From: Flavobacteriaceae bacterium
GTDB lineage: Bacteria; Bacteroidota; Bacteroidia; Flavobacteriales; Flavobacteriaceae
DNA length: 64,000 nt
Direction of reading: 5' to 3'
Assembly: GCA_947456815.1 (NCBI GenBank)
Contig: CANGTL010000003.1
Span: 30,158-94,157, forward strand
The notes beneath the pieces are model-generated. The model saw only the letters and a program-made list of their open reading frames with translations. It did no database searches and had not been told where the DNA came from. Numbering within the stretch: the first letter of the stretch is position 1; the number at the start of each line of letters is the position of its first letter. Of the stretch, positions 48,567 through 59,291 are shown one piece after another. The translations under genes and the position numbers were made by a program.

Positions 48567-50600
48567 CTAATTTTCTAAAGGCAAGAAACTATAATTTTTA
48601 GAATAATTCAGCATTTGCTCTGCAAAACTCTTTGGTTGCTCGACATCTATTGCAATAATGTTTCCTTTATCATCTGTTTTTGGAACCAACATTGGATTAA
48701 CAAAACCATTGTAAGGTGCCGCGGTAAATTGTTTGCAACGCTCCAAAACTTCGGCATGCAATTTTTGATCGACTTTCACTCCGTAATTTTCTACCAAGTT
48801 TTTTCCTGCAGTGTAATCACCTTCAGATTTTATTCTTTGTACCTCTCTAAGAAGTTGACCAAACAAATCATGTAATTTTTCGTAATCATTAATATTAAAA
48901 TAGGTTTTACCATCACGAGAAATTCTCTCAATTACATTTTCTTTCTGACCTTTTTCAAAAACCCAAGCGCTAACCCACTGACGATTTCTCATATGCGCTT
49001 CTTCAATATTTTGCCCCAATTCTAGTCGAGCCATCTGCATCATCAATCCATTTCGGATATAACCATCATAAGATTCCATTCCCAATTTTTTCCAATCATC
49101 AACCAAGCCAATTTCTTGTAACTTGGGGTTGTATAAATAGTACAAACCAACCAAATCAGCTCTTCCTTCCTCTAATGTCGAGGCATAACTTTTTAAGGTT
49201 TCTTTCGGTGTTCCTACTCCAGGATTAATCTGACCTGAAGCATGACCCACAACTTCATGCAAAGCAGTATGCATCTTATCTCCAAGTTCACCATACTTTT
49301 GAGCCAACGCAATTTCCTCCTCATCATGGGCAAATTCTAATAATTTTCCTTTTCCACCAGACTTAGCGTAAGCGTCTATGATGTTTCCGAGCGACACCGA
49401 TTTTGAACCATAGGCAGCACGAATCCAATCGGCATTCGGAAGATTTACACCAATCGGCGTACTTGGTGAAGAATCTCCTGCCTCTCCAGCAACTACAACG
49501 GTCTTGTACGAAACACCGACAACATTTTTCTTTTTGTGTTCCTCCATTAAAGGTGAATTGTCTTCAAACCACTGTGCGTTCTTCGAGACCACCTCCATTT
49601 TGGCAGACATATCAAAATCTTTGATTTGTACCACGCTTTCATAGGAACCTCTGTAACCTAAAGGATCATTATACACTTCGACAAAACCACTGATATAATC
49701 AATGTTTCCGTCGGTGGCTTGTAACCAAGCAATGTTATAATCATCCCAGGTTTTTAAATCACCAGTCTTATAATATTGTATCAACAGACCCAATGCATCT
49801 GCTTGCTTTTGATTTTCAGCTACAGATTTTGCTTTTTCTAGCCAATAAATAATTTTGTCTATGGCTGCACCATACATGCCACCACTCTTCCACACTTTCT
49901 CTTCTAACTGCCCTTTTTTATTTCGCGTTAATTTCGAGTTTAAACCATACGAGTATGGCTTGGGAGGATCTGGGCTTTTCATAGAGGCATAGAATACCTC
50001 AGCTTCTTTCTCTGTAATTCCTTTGTCGTAAAAGTTTATAGCAGAACCCGCAATCAAGCCTTTAGATTCATCCAAATTGACTTTCTTAGCATCTAGGTCA
50101 TTAAACAAAATCGCAACAATATTTGGGTCGAGACTGGTTTTAGTGGCAGTCATCAAACCTTTGAAATAATCTTTTGAAAAAGAAGGCTTGATTTTGTCGT
50201 TAGAATAGTGATGGTGAATTCCGTTCGAAAACCAAACACGTTTGAGATACACTTCAAAGCTCTTCCAATCTCCAGATTTCCTATCACCCTTAAATTGTGT
50301 ATAAATATTTTCTAATGCTTTTCTAATTTTTAGATTATGCTTGTAATGTTGATCCCACATAATATCTCGACCACAGGTTCCCGCTTCGGTAAGGTAATAA
50401 ACCAATTGTTTTTCTTTCAGTGTCAGGTTTTCCCAACTTGAAATTTGATAGCGCAATACATTGATATCTGCAAACTGCTCAACTACGTACGAAAATGAGT
50501 CATTCTGGTCTTTTGGTTTGCTAGATTTCTGTTCTTGAGCGATTGAAATTGCGACTGATCCAACAGCTAGGGCAACAGTAAAAAGTTTAATTAATTTCAT
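48567..50600 (-). CDS. Dipeptidyl peptidase III family metallopeptidase (M49)
   Basis: HEVVGH (HExxGH) with downstream EEGRADLVGLYYLY; start taken at internal Met MKLIKLFTVALAVGSVAISIAQE (signal peptide) rather than the longer track ORF. Confidence 0.9.
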   Translation of the reverse strand: MKLIKLFTVALAVGSVAISIAQEQKSSKPKDQNDSFSYVVEQFADINVLRYQISSWENLTLKEKQLVYYLTEAGTCGRDIMWDQHYKHNLKIRKALENIYTQFKGDRKSGDWKSFEVYLKRVWFSNGIHHHYSNDKIKPSFSKDYFKGLMTATKTSLDPNIVAILFNDLDAKKVNLDESKGLIAGSAINFYDKGITEKEAEVFYASMKSPDPPKPYSYGLNSKLTRNKKGQLEEKVWKSGGMYGAAIDKIIYWLEKAKSVAENQKQADALGLLIQYYKTGDLKTWDDYNIAWLQATDGNIDYISGFVEVYNDPLGYRGSYESVVQIKDFDMSAKMEVVSKNAQWFEDNSPLMEEHKKKNVVGVSYKTVVVAGEAGDSSPSTPIGVNLPNADWIRAAYGSKSVSLGNIIDAYAKSGGKGKLLEFAHDEEEIALAQKYGELGDKMHTALHEVVGHASGQINPGVGTPKETLKSYASTLEEGRADLVGLYYLYNPKLQEIGLVDDWKKLGMESYDGYIRNGLMMQMARLELGQNIEEAHMRNRQWVSAWVFEKGQKENVIERISRDGKTYFNINDYEKLHDLFGQLLREVQRIKSEGDYTAGKNLVENYGVKVDQKLHAEVLERCKQFTAAPYNGFVNPMLVPKTDDKGNIIAIDVEQPKSFAEQMLNYSKNYSFLPLEN

Positions 50601-50763
50601 TGTAAATGTTATTTGTAATAATCGTTTAATGGTTATCAAATATAAGGATTGTTTGTCAATATTAAATCTAGATAAAGAACAGATTTCGAGAGAATGTTTT
50701 TGACTCATGGCATTAAGATTACGATAAAATCTCTAACTTTACACCAATAACACCTCCAATACA

Positions 50764-51879
50764 ATGAGAATCCTAAAATATCTTTTCCTTCTTTCCTTGC
50801 TGGCAATTTTTGCAACAACGGTTTACATAGCAACGCTTAAAGGCGATTTTGAAGTTGAAAGAAGCATTGTAGTTAAATCTCCTAGAACGACCGTATTCAA
50901 TTACGTAAACGACTTTCGCAACTGGGAAACTTTTGGTTCGTGGAAAAAAGAAGATCCAAGCATGACGTTCGACTATCCCAAGAATACTGTTGGCAAAGGC
51001 GGTTCCTACTCTTGGTCAGGTAATGATGGTGAAGGTGGCATGAAAACAACAGCCGTTGTAACGAACCAAATCATTCGACAAAAAATGGATTATAACGGAA
51101 CAGAAGGAATCGTTAATTGGAAATTCAAAGATACAATTGGTGGAACTAAAGTGAGTTGGCATGTAAAAGGCATTATGAGTTTTAGATTTAAAGTCAATTC
51201 AATTTTTAGTGGTGGTGCGGCGCGGGTTTTTGGAGCCATGTATGAAAAAAGTCTTGCGAATCTTGGTAAAACTATTGATTATGAAATGCGCACCTATAAA
51301 ATCAAAGTGAATGGTGCTACTAAAAAAACAGGAACTTTCTACTTAAACCAAACCATCACAAGCAAAATAAGTAATGTATCGAATAATCTTCGGATATTAA
51401 TTCCACGAATGATTCACTTTTTCGCGAAAAATAAATTAGTGATGTCGGGTAAACCTTTTGTCATCTACCATACTTATGATCTTGCCAACGGTATTACAAG
51501 ATTGTCTGTCTGCATTCCGGTTAAGGAAGAAATACATATCCAAGGTGGAAGTGACATGAGTTCAGGATTATTGCTTCCCTTTTCTTCCGTAAAAACGACG
51601 CTAAGTGGTGATTACTCGCATAGCAAAGAGGCATTAGATGAAACCATTGAATATATTGAAAAGAATAACCTATCACAAAATACGGATGTACCCAGAATCG
51701 AAGTTTATACAAAAAACATGGTGCAAGTTGCCAACCCTTCTCAATGGATTACCGAAATATACGTTCCCATAAAGGCAGCTGCAGTTGTTACTTCAACCCC
51801 TAAACCTAATAGCGCGACAATAGTCAATACAGCGCCGGCCGCTACTCCAGTGCCTGCCGTTGAAAAGGAAATACCTTAA
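50764..51879 (+). CDS. SRPBCC family protein (polyketide cyclase-like), membrane-anchored
   Basis: N-terminal TM; FEVERSIVVKSPRTTVFNYVNDFRNWETFGSWKKEDPSMTFDYP...SWSGNDGEGGMKTT. Confidence 0.82.
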   Translation: MRILKYLFLLSLLAIFATTVYIATLKGDFEVERSIVVKSPRTTVFNYVNDFRNWETFGSWKKEDPSMTFDYPKNTVGKGGSYSWSGNDGEGGMKTTAVVTNQIIRQKMDYNGTEGIVNWKFKDTIGGTKVSWHVKGIMSFRFKVNSIFSGGAARVFGAMYEKSLANLGKTIDYEMRTYKIKVNGATKKTGTFYLNQTITSKISNVSNNLRILIPRMIHFFAKNKLVMSGKPFVIYHTYDLANGITRLSVCIPVKEEIHIQGGSDMSSGLLLPFSSVKTTLSGDYSHSKEALDETIEYIEKNNLSQNTDVPRIEVYTKNMVQVANPSQWITEIYVPIKAAAVVTSTPKPNSATIVNTAPAATPVPAVEKEIP

Positions 51880-51937
51880 TTTAGAATTCCTTTTAAACCT
51901 TTTTAGGATCTAGCACTCCAATACCAAAAAAAATTCT

Positions 51938-52477
51938 TTGGAAGAAAAAGATTTCATACAAAATCTATTGGACCCTAAAACGCAAAATTCCGCGTTTCAG
52001 CAACTCTTGAAAGAATACCAACGTCCTTTATATAGCTTGATTCGAAATATCGTTCTAAACCACGACGATGCTGACGATGTGCTACAAAACACTTTTGTAA
52101 AAGTCTTTCAAAATTTAAAGAACTTTAAAGGTGAAAGCAAGTTGTTTTCTTGGATGTACCGAATCGCAACTAATGAAGCCATCACATTTATCAATAAAAA
52201 AGCGAAAAGAAACGGCATTACGAGTGAAGCTTTACAATCAAAAATCGTCGACAATCTGAAAGCCGATGATTATTTTGATGGAAGTGACATTCAGATAAAA
52301 CTGCAAAAATCTATTGCACTGTTGCCACAGAAACAGCAGTTGGTATTTAAAATGAGGTATTTTGATGAAATAAAGTACGAAGATATGTCGGAAATTTTAG
52401 GAACATCTGTAGGAGCACTGAAAGCATCTTATCACCACGCAGTAAAAAAAATTGAAATTTACATGACCTCAAATTAA
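51938..52477 (+). CDS. ECF-type RNA polymerase sigma factor
   Basis: NHDDADDVLQNTFVKVFQNLKNFKGESKLFSWMYRIATNEAITF (sigma2) and LPQKQQLVFKMRYFDEIKYEDMSEILGTSVGALKASYHHAVKKI (sigma4). TTG start. Confidence 0.92.
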   Translation: MEEKDFIQNLLDPKTQNSAFQQLLKEYQRPLYSLIRNIVLNHDDADDVLQNTFVKVFQNLKNFKGESKLFSWMYRIATNEAITFINKKAKRNGITSEALQSKIVDNLKADDYFDGSDIQIKLQKSIALLPQKQQLVFKMRYFDEIKYEDMSEILGTSVGALKASYHHAVKKIEIYMTSN

Positions 52478-52507
52478 ACGAATTAAACTAGATAAAGTCC
52501 AACGACC

Positions 52508-52918
52508 ATGAAAGAATTCAAACTAGAAAATGAACCAAAAATAACTTCCGGATTTAAGGTCCCTGATAGTTATTTCGAAAACCTAGAAAATTCAGTTTTT
52601 AGTAAGATTACTGAGAAAGAAACTCCCGTTTTTACGCTATTTTCGAAGAGAAATTTGATATTTGCTGCAGCGGCGATTTTTGTGATTGCCTTGTCAATTC
52701 CAATATTAAATCAAAGCAGTATTTCAAATACTAAAATCGATGAAGTTCAATTAGAAAGCTATCTCATCGAACAATCCAATTTATCAGAAGATGACATCGT
52801 CGACTTGCTAGACGAAGAAAAAATACAACAAATAAAATTAGAACTAAATATTGACTCAAATGAATTGGAAGAAACTTTACTAAACAACTCCAATTTAGAA
52901 GATTACATTATCAATTAA
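52508..52918 (+). CDS. Hypothetical membrane protein downstream of ECF sigma (possible anti-sigma or associated factor)
   Basis: Single TM (LIFAAAAIFVIALSIPIL) and acidic C-terminus; gene order. Confidence 0.6.
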   Translation: MKEFKLENEPKITSGFKVPDSYFENLENSVFSKITEKETPVFTLFSKRNLIFAAAAIFVIALSIPILNQSSISNTKIDEVQLESYLIEQSNLSEDDIVDLLDEEKIQQIKLELNIDSNELEETLLNNSNLEDYIIN

Positions 52919-52931
52919 CACCCAAAATCCT

Positions 52932-53387
52932 ATGAAAACTACAAAAATATTCTCCACTCTTGCCCTGCTTTTTGCTATAATCGCAACTAGTCAGCCGCGA
53001 TTGAACCAAAAAAGAGAGCAAATTAAAGCATTGAAAATCGCTTTTATTACAGATGAATTAAAACTAACTTCTGAAGAAGCTGCGAAATTTTGGCCACTAT
53101 ATAATGCCTACGAGGAAAAACAAAAGAACTACCGGAAAGAAAGAATTCGTGCCTACATGGAGAGTAAAGAGAGCGGCGATATTGATAAAATGAGCGACAA
53201 AGAAGCTGCAACATTTCTGAATGAAATAGAAAATTCTGAAGAAGAAGCTTTTCAAGCTCGTAAAAAATTTATTGCAAGCCTAAAAGCGATTCTACCTCCA
53301 ACTAAAATACTAAAATTAAAAAAAGCGGAAGAAGGATTTAATAAAAAACTACTAAAGCAATTTAGAGACAAGGTTGGAAAAGAATAG
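52932..53387 (+). CDS. Spy/CpxP-like periplasmic sensor-type protein
   Basis: Signal peptide; RLNQKREQIKALKIAFITDELKLTSEEAAKFWPLYNAYEEKQKNYRKER. Confidence 0.75.
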   Translation: MKTTKIFSTLALLFAIIATSQPRLNQKREQIKALKIAFITDELKLTSEEAAKFWPLYNAYEEKQKNYRKERIRAYMESKESGDIDKMSDKEAATFLNEIENSEEEAFQARKKFIASLKAILPPTKILKLKKAEEGFNKKLLKQFRDKVGKE

Positions 53388-53533
53388 TAAGAGTTATGGA
53401 TAAGCCTATTTACTGTTAAAGGAAACTTGACTTATATCACGAAAAAATATACTGGCACAGTAATTGAAAATCGAAAAAGGAAATGTGAAACAAGTAGTTT
53501 TCATATTTATTTATTAACCAAATTTCTAAGAAT

Positions 53534-54673
53534 ATGAGAACTTCAATCAGTACCTTAAGTTTATTTTTCTCCCTTTTCGCCCTCCCTATTTTTGCGCAAG
53601 ATCGAACTACAATAAATGCTACAAGTTCTGAAATTAGCGATAATCTCGACCTAAGAGCCATTGCTTCTATTTTCGGTGATGCAAAAAACTTAGAAGATTT
53701 CGAAAGGCAACTAAATGATCCAAATACTCAAATTTCTAATTTAGATTTAAACAGCGATAACCAAGTAGATTACTTGAGAGTTATCGAGTCTGTCGAGGGA
53801 AATGCACATTTGATTATTGTCCAATCCGTTTTAGGAAAAGACAATTATCAAGACGTTGCGACGATTGAAGTAGAAAAAGATCGCAACAATCAAGTGCAGG
53901 TTCAAGTTGTAGGTGATGTTTTTATGTACGGTGAAAATTACATATATGAACCTATTTATGTTGCTACTCCAATAATTTATTCTACTTTTTGGATTCCAAC
54001 ATACAGACCATACTGTTCTCTTTGGTACTGGAATTACTATCCGACTTTTTATTACGCTTGGCAACCATGGCCAGTGTTTCGCTACCGAAATCACATAAGC
54101 TTACATATCAATATCAATCATCATTACAATTATACAAACACAAGACATTGTCATAGAGCCTTGGCTTTGTATGATGGACGAAGATCAAATTACTGTGAGA
54201 GAACTTCGCCAAGCAATAGTTTTACTTATAGAAATAAATCAGTAAAAAACAGGTTTGAATTGGATCAAACAAGAACAGTAAAAAATGTTGCAAGAGGAAG
54301 TGAACTTGCCTACACAGGCAGTCGGAAAAACGATGCAACTCCCAGACAAGTCAACGATACAAGAAATACATCAAACAGTAATAGTACCTCTAGGGGTGAA
54401 ACGACTCCAACACGAAACACAACTTCAGTAAGCAGTAATGAAACAAATAGAGAAACTATTTCGCGCCTGCCTAGAAATCCTTCTAGTGATAAAAATACAA
54501 CTGAAAAAAATACAATTGAAAGAAGTAATTCATCCTATCAAAATTCAAGAGCAAAAGGTACTTCAAATGGTGATTATGTGAGGAATAAGAGTGGACAAAC
54601 TAGAATTGCAGCGCGCTCAAGGACAGAAAATAGTGGAAGACAAAGAAACACTACTTCCACTAGTCGTCGTTAA
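53534..54673 (+). CDS. Hypothetical secreted protein with aromatic-rich centre and low-complexity Ser/Thr/Asn/Arg tail
   Basis: Signal peptide LFFSLFALPIFAQ; YRPYCSLWYWNYYPTFYYAWQPWPVFRYRNH; long polar tail. Confidence 0.72.
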   Translation: MRTSISTLSLFFSLFALPIFAQDRTTINATSSEISDNLDLRAIASIFGDAKNLEDFERQLNDPNTQISNLDLNSDNQVDYLRVIESVEGNAHLIIVQSVLGKDNYQDVATIEVEKDRNNQVQVQVVGDVFMYGENYIYEPIYVATPIIYSTFWIPTYRPYCSLWYWNYYPTFYYAWQPWPVFRYRNHISLHININHHYNYTNTRHCHRALALYDGRRSNYCERTSPSNSFTYRNKSVKNRFELDQTRTVKNVARGSELAYTGSRKNDATPRQVNDTRNTSNSNSTSRGETTPTRNTTSVSSNETNRETISRLPRNPSSDKNTTEKNTIERSNSSYQNSRAKGTSNGDYVRNKSGQTRIAARSRTENSGRQRNTTSTSRR

Positions 54674-54702
54674 AGCGATTTAACTATTATCAGCTTATGA
54701 TT

Positions 54703-54732
54703 AGGCAGCGAAAATATTCGTTGCCTTTTTTT
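54703..54732 (+). terminator. Rho-independent terminator
   Basis: AGGCAGCGAA-AATA-TTCGTTGCCT followed by TTTTTTT. Confidence 0.8.
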
Positions 54733-54753
54733 ATTTCAAGCTATAAAAAATAA

Positions 54754-54761
54754 TATCTTTG
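54754..54761 (+). promoter_or_regulatory. Candidate -7 box (TATCTTTG) for kup
   Basis: TAnnTTTG match 22 bp before the kup start. Confidence 0.45.
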
Positions 54762-54783
54762 CTCTCTTTTTTAATCGCATTTC

Positions 54784-56757
54784 ATGAGTTCAAATAGTCA
54801 CTCACATCAACTTCATAGCAAGCTTTCTGCTGCAGGTTTATTAATTACACTAGGCATTATTTACGGCGATATTGGAACTTCTCCACTATACGTTATGAAG
54901 GCCATTATAGACAACAGTATCATAACCAAAGACTTAGTTCTAGGTGGACTTTCTTGTATATTTTGGACGCTTACTTTACAAACAACTCTGAAATACGTAA
55001 TAATAACATTGAGCGCCGACAATCATGGTGAAGGTGGAATTTTTGCGTTGTACGCGCTTGTTAAAAAAACAAAAATTCAATGGTTAATTGTTCCTGCCAT
55101 CATCGGAGGAAGTGCTTTGTTGGCAGACGGAATCATTACGCCGCCAATATCAGTGTCTTCTGCGGTTGAAGGACTGCGGATTTTTAAACCAGACATTCCT
55201 ACTATTCCAATTGTAATCACAATCTTGTTTATCTTATTTACCATTCAACAATTTGGAACAAAACTCGTCGGTAAGTTTTTTGCGCCCATGATGTTGATTT
55301 GGTTCTCGATGTTGGGCATACTCGGAATGGTACAAATGTGTACCAATTTAGAAGTATTCAATGCGATAAATCCTTATTATGCTTATCATTTATTAACTTC
55401 TGACGTTAGTAGTCAAGGCTTTTTTATTCTTGGAGCAGTATTCCTTTGTACTACTGGAGCTGAAGCACTTTATTCTGACATGGGACATTGCGGACGAAGA
55501 AATATTCGAATCAGTTGGATATTTGTAAAATCAACTTTGGTGATCAACTATTTTGGTCAAGGAGCTTATTTGCTGCTTCATGAAGGAAAAACATTAGAAC
55601 AATTAGGAAGCTCAAATCCTAATCCGTTTTATTTAATGATGCCTGTTTGGTTTCAACCCATCGGTATTGTTATTGCCACATTAGCCGCGGTAATTGCTTC
55701 TCAAGCATTAATAAGTGGTTCATTTACGCTTATCAATGAAGCAATGCGTTTGAATTTCTGGCCAAAAGTCAAAATAAAATTCCCAACGGATGTCAAGGGT
55801 CAATTGTATATACCTTCTATCAACTGGTTGCTATTTTTAGGTTGTGTCGGCATCGTAATCTATTTCAAAGAATCAAGTAACATGGAACATGCCTACGGTC
55901 TAGCGATCGTTTTATGCATGATTATGACGACTATTTTGCTCAACTTCTACTTGATTATGAAAAGAGTACAATGGTACTTTATTGCCCCAATTATTCTCGT
56001 TTACTTGACGATTGAATTTAGCTTTCTTGCCGCTAACATTGTAAAATTTTTCGACGGTGGTTTTGTTACACTTTTTATTGCTACTATCTTGATTGGAATA
56101 ATGTCAACGTGGTTTCTCGCCAAACGAATTAGTAAAAATTACACAAAAATTGTAAAAATTAACGACTACAAAAAAGTACTGGCTGAGTTGAGTGTGGACC
56201 TTTCAATTCCAAAATACGCAACGCATTTAGTTTATATGACCAACTCTACAAGAGCAGATGAAATTGAGGAAAAAGTAATGTATTCCATTCTTCAGAAAAG
56301 ACCTAAAAGAGCAGATATTTATTGGTTTATTCACGTAAATGTAATGAGCGAACCATACAGAAAATCTTATAAAGTAACTGAAATCGTCCCAGACGATATT
56401 TACCGAATTGATTTCTATCTTGGATTCCGTGAACCTACCAAAATCAATTTGATGTTTAAAGAAGTAATCAAAGACATGGTAAACAATGGAGAAGTTGATA
56501 TTACCAGCCGTTACGAGTCGTTAAATAAAAACAACATCCTCGGGGATTTCAAATTTGTGCTTTCGGAAAAATTCTTATCCAACGACAGCGATGTGACCTT
56601 CTTTGAGAAAATAGTGATGAATGCTTATTTCATTATGAAGAAATTCAGTTTGTCTGAAGAGAAAGGATTTGGATTAGATAGTAGTTCTGTAAAAGTGGAG
56701 CAATTTCCACTTGTATTACACGCGCCAGAAAAAATTCATTTAGACCGAATCAAATAA
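54784..56757 (+). CDS. kup: KUP/HAK/KT family potassium transporter
   Basis: LGIIYGDIGTSPLYVMKAI, DNHGEGGIFALYALVKK, GAVFLCTTGAEALYSDMGHCGRRNIRISW. Confidence 0.95.
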   Translation: MSSNSHSHQLHSKLSAAGLLITLGIIYGDIGTSPLYVMKAIIDNSIITKDLVLGGLSCIFWTLTLQTTLKYVIITLSADNHGEGGIFALYALVKKTKIQWLIVPAIIGGSALLADGIITPPISVSSAVEGLRIFKPDIPTIPIVITILFILFTIQQFGTKLVGKFFAPMMLIWFSMLGILGMVQMCTNLEVFNAINPYYAYHLLTSDVSSQGFFILGAVFLCTTGAEALYSDMGHCGRRNIRISWIFVKSTLVINYFGQGAYLLLHEGKTLEQLGSSNPNPFYLMMPVWFQPIGIVIATLAAVIASQALISGSFTLINEAMRLNFWPKVKIKFPTDVKGQLYIPSINWLLFLGCVGIVIYFKESSNMEHAYGLAIVLCMIMTTILLNFYLIMKRVQWYFIAPIILVYLTIEFSFLAANIVKFFDGGFVTLFIATILIGIMSTWFLAKRISKNYTKIVKINDYKKVLAELSVDLSIPKYATHLVYMTNSTRADEIEEKVMYSILQKRPKRADIYWFIHVNVMSEPYRKSYKVTEIVPDDIYRIDFYLGFREPTKINLMFKEVIKDMVNNGEVDITSRYESLNKNNILGDFKFVLSEKFLSNDSDVTFFEKIVMNAYFIMKKFSLSEEKGFGLDSSSVKVEQFPLVLHAPEKIHLDRIK

Positions 56758-56760
56758 TAT

Positions 56761-57948
56761 TTAGTTCTTTATTATTTTCCCTTTTGCAGTAAATCCATCA
56801 TCAGATACAATTTCATATAGGTAAATTCCGGAAGCAAAGAAAGAGGTGTTTAAGTAGCCTTGCTCACTGCTTACTTCTGCTGTGTACAAAGCTCTTCCAG
56901 CACCGTCATACAACTTAAAAATAAACATCTTCTTGTTTGGGTTCTTAATATTCAAGACGGAAGAAAAAGGATTTGGATACACTTCAATTTTGTCTTTTTG
57001 CACGATGGCAACACGCAACGGCTCACACTGTGAACAATTTTTCTGAAACGTGACTCTCGAGTCAGTGCCAATTAAGTTGTTGAATCCTTGTCCAGCAACA
57101 CAATTCGATTTTAACTGCGCATCAAGCCATAATACTAAATAGTCTTCTAAAACAAGATGTTGTTCGTCTCTAGTTATTGTAGGTTGAGGTGTACAAGTTG
57201 ATTCTCCAAAATTGCACAAAAAATTACTATTTGCCATTTGACAATGACTAGCACCGTTTATTGACACATACGTTTTACAAACGCTACCTAAAGAAGAATA
57301 CATTTGTAATTGATTTGCAGCTGGCGGCGTTACACAGTCATTCTCTCCCGCCAAAACAAATGCTGGCAAAACCAAACTAGTCGCTGCAGCAATTGCCGAC
57401 GGATTAGTTTCGGCCGCAGCCAAAGTTACAATAGTCTTAATATTAGGTTCAAACTGAGGTGCCAAAAAAGCAGCGCCACCACCCATACTGTGCCCCATAA
57501 CTGCATTCATCAAACTCACTCGACCAAAAAATACGCTGCTTTGAAGCATCCCTAAATTAAAGATTTGCCTTGATACAAAAGCCAAGTCTTTACCAAACTC
57601 AATATGTGACGGAGAAAGCCCACCTTCTGTTTTTGGAAAAGCCATAATGTAACCTTTAGGCACCAATGCTTCCCAAATATTCTGGTAAGCGTCCCACGTC
57701 ATTACAAAACCATGTCCAAAAGTTAGTGTCGGAAATGCTTCTGTCGTAGCATTCGTAAAAGGGACATTATTCCCAGTTATGTCAGCAGGATAGTATATTT
57801 CAGTTGCGATACTTCTATTTCCTCGTGAAGAATCAATCAAATTAATTGTAGTGTGTCCGATGGAAAACGGTTGGCTCCAAACTGAAATTATTGAAAAAAT
57901 AAAAAACAGCACTTGAATCAAAAATTGGTTTTGTGTTTTTGCAGTCAT
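56761..57948 (-). CDS. Secreted alpha/beta hydrolase with T9SS C-terminal sorting domain
   Basis: AVMGHSMGGGAAFLAPQFEPNIKTIVTLAAAETNPSA; C-terminal IEVYPNPFSSVLNIKNPN...GIYLYEIVSDDGFTAKGKIIKN. Confidence 0.85.
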   Translation of the reverse strand: MTAKTQNQFLIQVLFFIFSIISVWSQPFSIGHTTINLIDSSRGNRSIATEIYYPADITGNNVPFTNATTEAFPTLTFGHGFVMTWDAYQNIWEALVPKGYIMAFPKTEGGLSPSHIEFGKDLAFVSRQIFNLGMLQSSVFFGRVSLMNAVMGHSMGGGAAFLAPQFEPNIKTIVTLAAAETNPSAIAAATSLVLPAFVLAGENDCVTPPAANQLQMYSSLGSVCKTYVSINGASHCQMANSNFLCNFGESTCTPQPTITRDEQHLVLEDYLVLWLDAQLKSNCVAGQGFNNLIGTDSRVTFQKNCSQCEPLRVAIVQKDKIEVYPNPFSSVLNIKNPNKKMFIFKLYDGAGRALYTAEVSSEQGYLNTSFFASGIYLYEIVSDDGFTAKGKIIKN

Positions 57949-58037
57949 CGCTAAATATTTATAGTAAATGTATAAAATCTTCGTTTGCAATAATGATGAA
58001 CATCAAATAAATCTAATTTTCATTCATCATTTAGTGC

Positions 58038-58045
58038 TACCTTTG
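58038..58045 (+). promoter_or_regulatory. Candidate -7 box (TACCTTTG)
   Basis: TAnnTTTG match 18 bp before the ATG at 58063. Confidence 0.5.
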
Positions 58046-58062
58046 CGCCACAATTAGAAAAA

Positions 58063-59280
58063 ATGAGATTACACAGAAATTTAGTTTACACGACCATCGA
58101 CTCTTTGAATGCCATCTTTAATGAGGGAGAATACGCCGATAAAGTTGTAGCCCGCGCTTTAAAAAAGGACAAACGCTGGGGCAGTTCTGACCGAAAATTC
58201 GTAGCGGAAACCATCTATGAAATCGTGCGTTGGAAAAGACTATACGCAGAAATAGCAGAAGTTAAAGAACCTTATAACAGAGAGAATCTTTGGAGAATGT
58301 TTTCTGTCTGGGCGGTATTAAGAGGCTATCCTATCCCCGACTGGAAACAACTAGAAGGAACACCAGAGCGAAAAATTAAAGGACGATTCGATGAACTTTC
58401 AAAAATTAGAACATTCAAAGAATCTATTCCGGATTGGATGGACGAATTGGGTGTTAAAGAACTAGGAGAAAAAGTGTGGGCAAAAGAAATTGCAGCGCAA
58501 AATCAAACAGCCAAAGTGATCTTACGCGTAAATACACTAAAGACAACCAAAGATAAATTAAGAGCAATTTTAATGGATCTTAATATCGAAACGGAATACC
58601 TAAAAGATCAACCAGACGCTTTAGTTTTAAAAGAACGGGCCAATGTTTTTCTGACCGTTGCTTTTAAAGAAGGAATGTTCGAAGTTCAAGATGCCAATTC
58701 GCAATTAGTGGCTCATTTCTTAGAGGTAAAACCAGGAATGCGCGTGGTGGATGCCTGTGCCGGCGCAGGAGGAAAAACCTTGCATATTGCTTCAATCATG
58801 GAGAATAAAGGGCAATTGATCGCGATGGATTTATACGAAAGCAAACTCAAGCAACTTAAACTTAGAGCCAAAAGAAATAGCGCTTTCAATATCGAATACC
58901 GTATTATAGACTCGACAAAAGTAATCAAGAAATTGCACGAGAAAGCGGATAGAGTATTAATTGACGCGCCATGCAGCGGCTTAGGAGTATTGAAAAGAAA
59001 TCCAGATGCGAAATGGAAATTGCAACCTGAATTCATCGAAAATATAAAGAAGGTTCAAACTGAAGTTCTAGAAAATTACTCCAAAATGGTAAAACCAGGA
59101 GGCAAATTAGTCTATGCAACGTGTTCCGTATTGCCTTCAGAAAACCAAGAACAAATTAAACATTTCTTAAGTGGCGAAACGGGTAAAAACTTTACCTTTG
59201 TCAAAGATTCTAAAATTCTAGCTTCTGAATCTGGCTTCGACGGATTTTATATGGCTTTGCTAGAACGAAAAATCAATTAA
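58063..59280 (+). CDS. RsmB/NOP family RNA m5C methyltransferase
   Basis: VVDACAGAGGKTLHIASIMENKGQLIAMDLYESKLKQLKLRAKRN, VLIDAPCSGLGVLKRNPDAKWK, LVYATCSVLPSENQEQ. Confidence 0.93.
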   Translation: MRLHRNLVYTTIDSLNAIFNEGEYADKVVARALKKDKRWGSSDRKFVAETIYEIVRWKRLYAEIAEVKEPYNRENLWRMFSVWAVLRGYPIPDWKQLEGTPERKIKGRFDELSKIRTFKESIPDWMDELGVKELGEKVWAKEIAAQNQTAKVILRVNTLKTTKDKLRAILMDLNIETEYLKDQPDALVLKERANVFLTVAFKEGMFEVQDANSQLVAHFLEVKPGMRVVDACAGAGGKTLHIASIMENKGQLIAMDLYESKLKQLKLRAKRNSAFNIEYRIIDSTKVIKKLHEKADRVLIDAPCSGLGVLKRNPDAKWKLQPEFIENIKKVQTEVLENYSKMVKPGGKLVYATCSVLPSENQEQIKHFLSGETGKNFTFVKDSKILASESGFDGFYMALLERKIN

Positions 59281-59291
59281 TACTTTGCTAC

